DNA from: Sciurus carolinensis
Lineage: Eukaryota; Chordata; Mammalia; Rodentia; Sciuridae
Length of the DNA: 64,000 nucleotides
NCBI RefSeq assembly: GCF_902686445.1
Contig: NC_062222.1
Coordinates: 136,841,035 to 136,905,034, forward strand
Reading direction: 5' to 3'
Shown here: positions 58,132 to 64,000 of the stretch, piece by piece
Numbering within the stretch: the stretch's first letter is position 1
How the letters are laid out: each line of letters opens with the position of its first letter
Made by a program: the position numbers and the translations under genes
Notes under the pieces: model-generated
Databases searched by the model: none
Told to the model about the DNA's origin: nothing
What the model saw: the letters and a program-made list of their open reading frames with translations, nothing else

Positions 58132-60002
58132 CAGAGGGTGCGGCTCTCTCTTCGCATTGCTGATAGTTTCCTTTGCTGAGAGAAAGCTCTTTAGTTTGAA
58201 TCTATCCCAGTTGTTGATTCTTGCTTTTATTTCTTGTGCTATGGGAGTCCTGTTAAGGAAGTCTGATCCTAAGCCAACAAGGTGAAGATTTGGACCTACT
58301 TTTTCTTCTTTAAGATGCAGGGTCTCTGGTCTGATTTCAAGGTCCTTGATCCATTGTGAGTTGATTTTTGTGCAGGGTGAGAGATAGGGGTTTAGTTTCA
58401 TTCTGTTGCATATGGATTTCCAGTTTTCCCAGCACCATTTGTTGAAGAGGCTATGTTTTCTCCATTGCATATTTTTGGCACCTTTGTCTAGTGTGAGAAA
58501 ATTGTATTTATTTGGGTTTGTGTCCGTGTCTTCTATTCTGTACCATTGATCTACCTGTCTATTTTGGTGCCAATACCATGCTGCTTTTGTTACTATTGCT
58601 TTGTAGTATAGTTGAAGTTCTGGTATTGCGATACCCCCTGTTTCATTCTTCTGCTAAGGATTGCTTTAGCTATTCTGGGTTTCTTATTCTTCCAGATGAA
58701 TTTCATGATTGCTTGCTCTATTTCTGTAAGGTACGTCATTGGGATTTTAATTGAAATTGCATTGAATCTGTATAGCACTTTTGGTAGTATGGCCATTTTG
58801 ACAATATTAATTCTGCATATCCAAGAACATGGGAGATCTTTCCATCTTCTAAGGTCTTCCTTAATTTCTTTCTTCAATGTTTTGTAGTTTTCATTGTAGA
58901 GATTTTTTACCTCTTTGGTTAGATTGATGCCCAAGTATTTTATTTTATTTTTGAGGCTATTGCAAATGGGGTTGTTTTCCTCATTTCCCTTTCAGCTGTT
59001 TCGTCACTTGCGTATAAAAATGCTTTAGATTTATGCGTGTTGATTTTATAGCCTGCCATTTTGCTGATGAGGTCTATTGATGAGGTCTAGAAGTTTTCTG
59101 GAGGAGGTTTTTGGATCCTTTAAATATAGAATCATGTCATCCGCAAATAGTGACAGCTTAAGTTCCTCTTTTCCTATTCATATCCCTTTAATTTCTTTAG
59201 TCTGCCTAATTGCTCTGGCTAGAGTTTCGAGGACAATGTTGAATAGAAGTGGTGAAAGAGGACATCCCTGTCTTATTCCTGTTTTTAAAGGAAATGGTTT
59301 CAGTTTTTCTCCATTAAGAATGATGTTGGAAGCTGAAGAGATGGCTCCCCTTGGAGAGCACTCACCTAGCATATGCAAGAATGATGTTGGCCATGGGCTT
59401 AGCATAAATAGCTTTTACAATGTTCAGGTATGTTCCTACAATCCCTATTTTTTCTAGCATTTCGAGCATGAAGGGGTGTTGTATTTTGTCGAACGCTTTT
59501 TCTGCATCAATTGAAATAACCATATGATTCTTATCCTTAAGTCTATTGACAGGATGAATTACATTTATTGATTTACGAATGTTGAACCAGCCTTGCGTTC
59601 CAGGGATGAACCCCACTTGATTGTGGTGTACAATTTTCTTAATATGTTTTTGGATATGGTTTGCCGATATTTTGTTAAGGATCTTCGCATCTATATTCAT
59701 CAAGCATATTGGTCTAAAATTTTCTTTCCTTGATGTGTCTTTGCCTGGTTTGGGTATGAGGGTGATATTAGCTTCTTAGAATGAGTTTGGTAGGGTACCC
59801 TCCTTTTCTATTTCCTGGAATACTTTGAGAAGTATTGGAATGAGTTCTTCTTTGAAGGTCTTGTAGAACTCGGCTGAGAATCCGTCTGGTCTTGGGCTTT
59901 TCTTGGATGGTAGGTTTTTAATGGCTTCTTCTATTTCATTGCTTGATATTGATCTGTTTAAATTGTGTATGTCCTCCTGGTTCAGTTTGGGAGGAGCATA
60001 TG
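58132..60002 (-). mobile_element. L1 ORF2 fragment, truncated at both ends
   Basis: Reverse complement corresponds to about 24930-26710 of the L1 at 21-27 kb, with very similar sequence (for example [20 protein letters not shown] and FLIPGTQ-like block near 59640). It lacks both the 5' part and the ORF2 C-terminus/3'UTR/tail. Contains a small 'tgatgaggtct' duplication near 59070-59090 and a 62-bp insertion at 59330. Confidence 0.93.
59330..59391 (+). mobile_element. Tailless ID/tRNA-head insertion with target duplication
   Basis: Absent from the other L1 copy. The 48-bp body 'gctgaagagatggctcccct' ... 'gcactcacctagcatatgc' matches the 5' head of an ID-type SINE (…gctggggatatggctcag…gcactcgcctagcatg…). 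It has no 3' part or poly(A). 'aagaatgatgttgg' flanks it at 59316-59329 and 59378-59391. Confidence 0.88.
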
Positions 60003-62189
60003 GAGGACATCAATTTCTGTCCTTTACAAATTGCTGTCTGGGGCACTTTGCTATAGCAGGCATAGCAGCACAGATACTCTGGGACTTTGGGACATGCAGG
60101 CTCAGAGCCCAGGCTGGGGTGTGGTGTTGACGGGACTTTGTGCATGGATTTGGTGGGAAGGACTTCCTGAGGGAGTCGGGTGGCCGAGGGAGCTCTGAAC
60201 CCGTCTGAGCTCACAGCCGTCCCACTGTGGGTCTGCCCAGCCTGCCCTGGAGCAGGTAGGCAGCAGGGTGTGTGGCCCAGGAGGACCTTGTCTCTAGGGC
60301 CCACTCCTTGGTGGCTGTGGAGATGCATGGACACGCGGAGGCCCCTCCCCACCCAGCCGGAGCCCAGGGACGATGGACGACAGGACAGAGGAGGCTCAGC
60401 TGCCTGCTCAGGATCCAGTTGTCACAATCAGTGTCCGTCCCCAGCTCTGCTGGGCTCTGGCTGGGCTGTTTTCAGGTTATCCGGTCCCTGGACCCCGGCA
60501 TCCTGGGCTCTTTGTAGTCGGCTCCTCTGCAAGCTCGTTGTCTCCCTGGGCTCTGTGGGAACCTGGCCTGGCGTTCTTCTCACACGTGCCCTTCAAGGCT
60601 CAGTGCAGGCATCACCTCCTCCCAGAGGCTGCTCCTGCTCTCCAGGGCCTTCGCATGAGCCCGTCTGGTGTGCCTCTAACAAGGCCATTACTTTCCACGA
60701 CGTCAGTATGTATCAGTCAGCCATCACTGCAGTAATGCTGGGTAACAAATTACTCTAAAAATTTAGTGGCTGATAATAGGAAGGTGACCTGTTTTCTCCC
60801 TCCCTGGTCTTTAGAATGGCTTCAGCAGTCTAGGCCGGGGTCAGCAGAGTTTGGCCTAAGTTGGTTTCAGGTGTCTGATGGGTCTCATTCTGGGGCAGAT
60901 CATGGCAGCTCACCAGAGCGCCACAGGACATGTGTAACGAGGCAGGTGTGTCAGAGGCCCCTGCTCGCTTTACAGGCTGCAGCAGGCCCTTGGCCAACTC
61001 TGCCCAGGCCGTGGGCCGAGGACCGACTCTGGCACAGTGTACGAGCCAGCGGCTCTGCTTGGCTTCGGCTTCCTGAGGCTGGTGTTGGAGTCTCGTGTGG
61101 ACTTCATGTCAGTGAAGAACAGTGCCCATGTTCTTTGACCCTGGGCGCTGGGGCTCCTGGCTGGCCTGCTCCCGTCCTCCCAAGCAGCAGGCTGTCCACC
61201 AAGGCCTTTCGTTAGTGACACTCTTCCCCGTATGCCTCCTAGGCTAGTCTCTCCGAGCTAATGACTCTTCTAGAACAGGAAGGAAATTCATTCTCTTCTT
61301 AAAATCTTTTAATCTTATTTGCTCTCATTAGTCGTCATGACAGTTGACTGCATTTATACATTCATCCTCTTGACGGGGAAATGAGTCACACAAGTTTAAC
61401 TCCTTTGCCCGAGTACACAGGGCAGCGTTGTGTGCGTAGTAGGTGCCTTAGCGTGGTTGACGAACTGGGAGGCAGAGCTGGGGTCTGGGTCCTCTCCTTC
61501 AGGCAGTTTTGTATGCAGGCTGCTCGGTGGCAGGTGCAGAAGTGTCCGAGTGGTGATCGCACATAGTAGGAGCTTTATTCATGTTGGCCAGCTAAAGGGC
61601 AGACCTGGGATTTGGAGCATTACATCCAATTACAGCACTGCTCAGGGCGGCCCCGAAGTGGGCGCGCGTGGCAGGGTCTGCGGAGCTTCACAGGAGGAGC
61701 TCTTGGCGTTGGAGGGCCCAGAGGAGGTCTGCAGCCTCCTCTGCTTCAAGGAGCACCGAGTGTGGCCGCTGCGCAGGGACGTGCCTTTCCTTCCCTCCCA
61801 GACCTCGCTTTCCTCCCGGGGCTCCAGCCTCCCGGCTCCCTGGCGCACCTCCACGAGGGCCTTGGGCTTGGGGCGGAGGCTGGGGCAGGACAAGGGTCCG
61901 AGGCGCCGCATAGCCGCTGGCAGCCCGAGGTGCTTTCCGAGAAGAAAGGACTCCGGACACGCAGCCTCCGAACCCTCCAGGGAGTCCCCGCGTCCCTGAG
62001 CCTCCTCCAGCTCGGCTTCCCGGTGAGGCGGAGGTCGGCCTGGCAGGAGCCCTGGGCGGGAGGGTCCAGCAGACGGTTTTCAGAGCAGTGTTAGGGTCAC
62101 ACGAGATTCGGAGGCAGTGCAGAGCTCTCCGATGTGCCCCAGGCGCACAGCCCCACCACATCTGTCACCCCGTCACCCTAACCCCAACC
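60003..62189. other. GC-rich intergenic DNA
   Basis: No supported gene. An old repeat lies at about 60690-60960 ('catcactgcagtaatgctgg', 'aaaaatttagtggctgataa'), and a MIR-like piece at 61370-61440 ('cggggaaatgagtcacacaa'). Confidence 0.55.
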
Positions 62190-63395
62190 CCCATCACCTC
62201 CCCAACATCACCCCCCATCACCTCCCCAACATCACCTCCCCCATCACCTCCCCAACGTCACCCCCCATCACCTCCCCAACGTCACCCCCCATCACCTCCC
62301 CAACGTCACCTCCCCCATCACCTCCCCAATGTCACCCCCCCATCACCTCCCCAACATCACCGTCCCATCACCTCCCCAACGTCACCCCCCATCACCTCCC
62401 CAACATCACCGTCCCATCACCTCCCCAACGTCACCCCCCATCACCTCCCCAACGTCACCTCCCCCATCACCTCCCCAATGTCACCTCCCCCATCACCTTC
62501 CCAACGTCACCTCCCCCCGTCACCTCCCCAACGTCACCCCCCATCACCTCCCCAACATCACCCCCCATCACCTCCCCAACATCACCGTCCCATCACCTCC
62601 CCAACGTCACCCCCCATCACCTCCCCAACGTCACCTCCCCCATCACCTCCCCAACGTCACCTCCCCCATCACCTTCCCAACGTCACCTCCCCCCGTCACC
62701 TCCCCAACGTCACCCCCCATCACCTCCCCAACGTCACCCCCCATCACCTCCCCAACATCACCGTCCCATCACCTCCCCAACGTCACCCCCCATCACCTCC
62801 CCAACGTCACCTCCCCCATCACCTCCCCAATGTCACCTCCCCCATCACCTTCCCAACGTCACCTCCCCCCGTCACCTCCCCAACGTCACCCCCCATCACC
62901 TCCCCAACATCACCTCCCCCATCACCTCCCCAACGTCACCTCCCCCATCACCTCCCCAACGTCACCCCCCATCACCTCCCCAACGTCACCTCCCCCATCA
63001 CCTCCCCAATGTCACCTCCCCCATCACCTTCCCAACGTCACCTCCCCCCGTCACCTCCCCAACGTCACCCCCCATCACCTCCCCAACATCACCGTCCCAT
63101 CACCTCCCCAACGTCACCCCCCATCACCTCCCCAACATCACCGTCCCATCACCTCCCCAACGTCACCCCCCATCACCTCCCCAACGTCACCCCCCATCAC
63201 CTCCCCAACGTCACCCCCATCACCTCCCCAACGTCACCCCCCCTCACCTCCCCAACGTCACCCCCATCACCTCCCCAACGTCACCCCCCCATCACCTCCC
63301 CAACGTCACCCCCATCACCTCCCCAACGTCACCCCCCATCACCTCCCCAACGTCACCCCCCATCACCTCCCCAACGTCACCCCCCCACCGTCACA
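62190..63395. repeat. Minisatellite, about 25-bp unit with 176-bp higher-order period
   Basis: About 48 copies of CATCACCTCCCCAACGTCAC plus a C/T-rich spacer. Variants (AACATCACCGTC, AATGTCACC, CATCACCTTCCC followed by CCCCCGTCACC) recur as a block. The CATCACCTTCCC variant starts at 62491, 62667, 62843 and 63022, that is, every 176-179 bp, about seven units. There are no stop codons in any + frame, which yields 361-485-codon open frames that are not genes. Confidence 0.97.
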
Positions 63396-64000
63396 GAGTG
63401 GCCGTTCCTCATGAGCAGGGAGCCGACGTGGACACGTCATTCTCACCTGATGTTCCCTTTGGGGTCCCGGCATTGGTGACATGTCCCCTCCGTCCTCCTC
63501 TTGTGCAGACCAGTCCCTGCCCGAGTGTCCTCTGCGCTGTGCTGTGTCCGGGGACGGCTGCGGCCATGATCTAGGAAGGCGGATGGGGAGGCGAGAGAGG
63601 CTCCTGGGACCTGCCCGCCTGTGCCCACCAGAGGAGGCGGGCGGGGAATCCGAGGGCCCTGCCAGGTGCAGGCGGCCGCCCGCGAGCTGAGCAGTGCCAG
63701 CACCGGGCCTGGCTCCACCCGTGTGATGGGGGCTGTCAGGGCAGCACCTCCCCGGGAGGGCCCCCCTGCCCAGGTTGGAAGAGGCTCATGGCGGGCGTGG
63801 CTGGGTGGCCTGTGTGGGGACCCTCCTCTGCAGCCTCCTGAGAGCCAGGGCTGCGCTCTGCCGCTCCTCAGTGCCTGGAGGGTCCCGGTCACTTGATCTC
63901 AGGGGACGCAGGTCCTCAGCTGGCAAAGCTGTTTTGAGTCAGTGCAGCACAAGGAGGCCGGAAGTCGCTCCCCAGCCTCCCCAGCCTCCCCAGCCTCCCT
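63396..64000. other. GC-rich flank; start of another CCCCAGCCTC repeat
   Basis: No gene seen. From about 63971 the 10-bp unit 'ccccagcctc' repeats up to the window edge and probably continues. Confidence 0.65.

Noticed and set aside
62166..62190. 'accctaacccc' near the minisatellite as a telomere-like repeat
   Set aside because: A single short match, no TTAGGG array.
62088..63574. Open frames of 361, 463 and 485 codons reading Pro/Ser/His-rich repeats
   Set aside because: They exist in three phases at once because the minisatellite unit contains no stop codon and is not a multiple of three. They are not genes.
1..64000. CRISPR arrays, operons or prophage systems
   Set aside because: The tandem repeats are minisatellites without spacer structure, and the DNA is mammalian.

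Overview
The window is mammalian nuclear DNA. It has introns with GT/AG borders, L1 elements, B1/ID-type SINEs and MaLR-type and ERV LTRs, and no bacterial operon structure. The SINEs are the composite kind that joins a B1-like half ('gaggcaggag', 'gttcaaagccagcc', 'caacttagtgagaccctg') to an ID/tRNA-like half ('gctggggatgtggctcag', 'gagttcaatcccc'). That combination points to a squirrel-family rodent (inference, no database used). Two genes are recognisable: TADA2B (+ strand, last exon) and GRPEL1 (- strand, all four coding exons). They lie tail to tail, as in human 4p16.1, so this is the orthologous locus. The long gene-free right side would correspond to the spacer before SORCS2.

Layout. 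1-4100: TADA2B intron with a 111-bp tandem duplication. 4101-5083: TADA2B terminal coding exon. 5084 to about 7.4 kb: its probable 3'UTR. About 7.6-9.5 kb: short convergent intergenic gap with a Tigger-like transposon. 9801-16124: GRPEL1, with a CpG-island promoter at about 15.6-16.6 kb. 16.6-20.7 kb: spacer. 20720-27691: a MaLR-type LTR with a near full-length but dead L1 inserted close to its 3' end. 27.7-30.65 kb: antisense remnant of a gammaretrovirus-like ERV carrying two SINE insertions. 30.7-32.4 kb: ancient L1 pieces. From about 32.4 kb rightward the DNA is GC- and CpG-rich and gene-poor, with SINEs, an inverted pair of LTRs about 520 bp long (42.4 and 45.5 kb), an LTR-end hairpin at 47.3 kb, GC-shifted old L1s, a 57.5-57.8 kb G-rich minisatellite, a second L1 fragment (58.1-60.0 kb), and a 1.2-kb minisatellite with higher-order structure (62.2-63.4 kb).

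The two genes do unrelated housekeeping jobs: TADA2B is a SAGA histone-acetylation adaptor, and GRPEL1 is the nucleotide-exchange factor for mitochondrial Hsp70. Both reading frames are broken by many one-base indels, almost all deletions, often in homopolymers, while the encoded residues stay close to the family. Residual long-read sequencing error explains this better than pseudogenisation.

Most long open frames to the right of 32 kb come from GC-rich or repetitive DNA lacking stop codons, and I do not call them genes. I found no convincing new gene system. The most interesting items are the frameshift pattern, a tailless tRNA/SINE-head insertion inside an L1, the higher-order minisatellite, the inverted LTR pair, and a same-orientation cluster of CTCF-like motifs.
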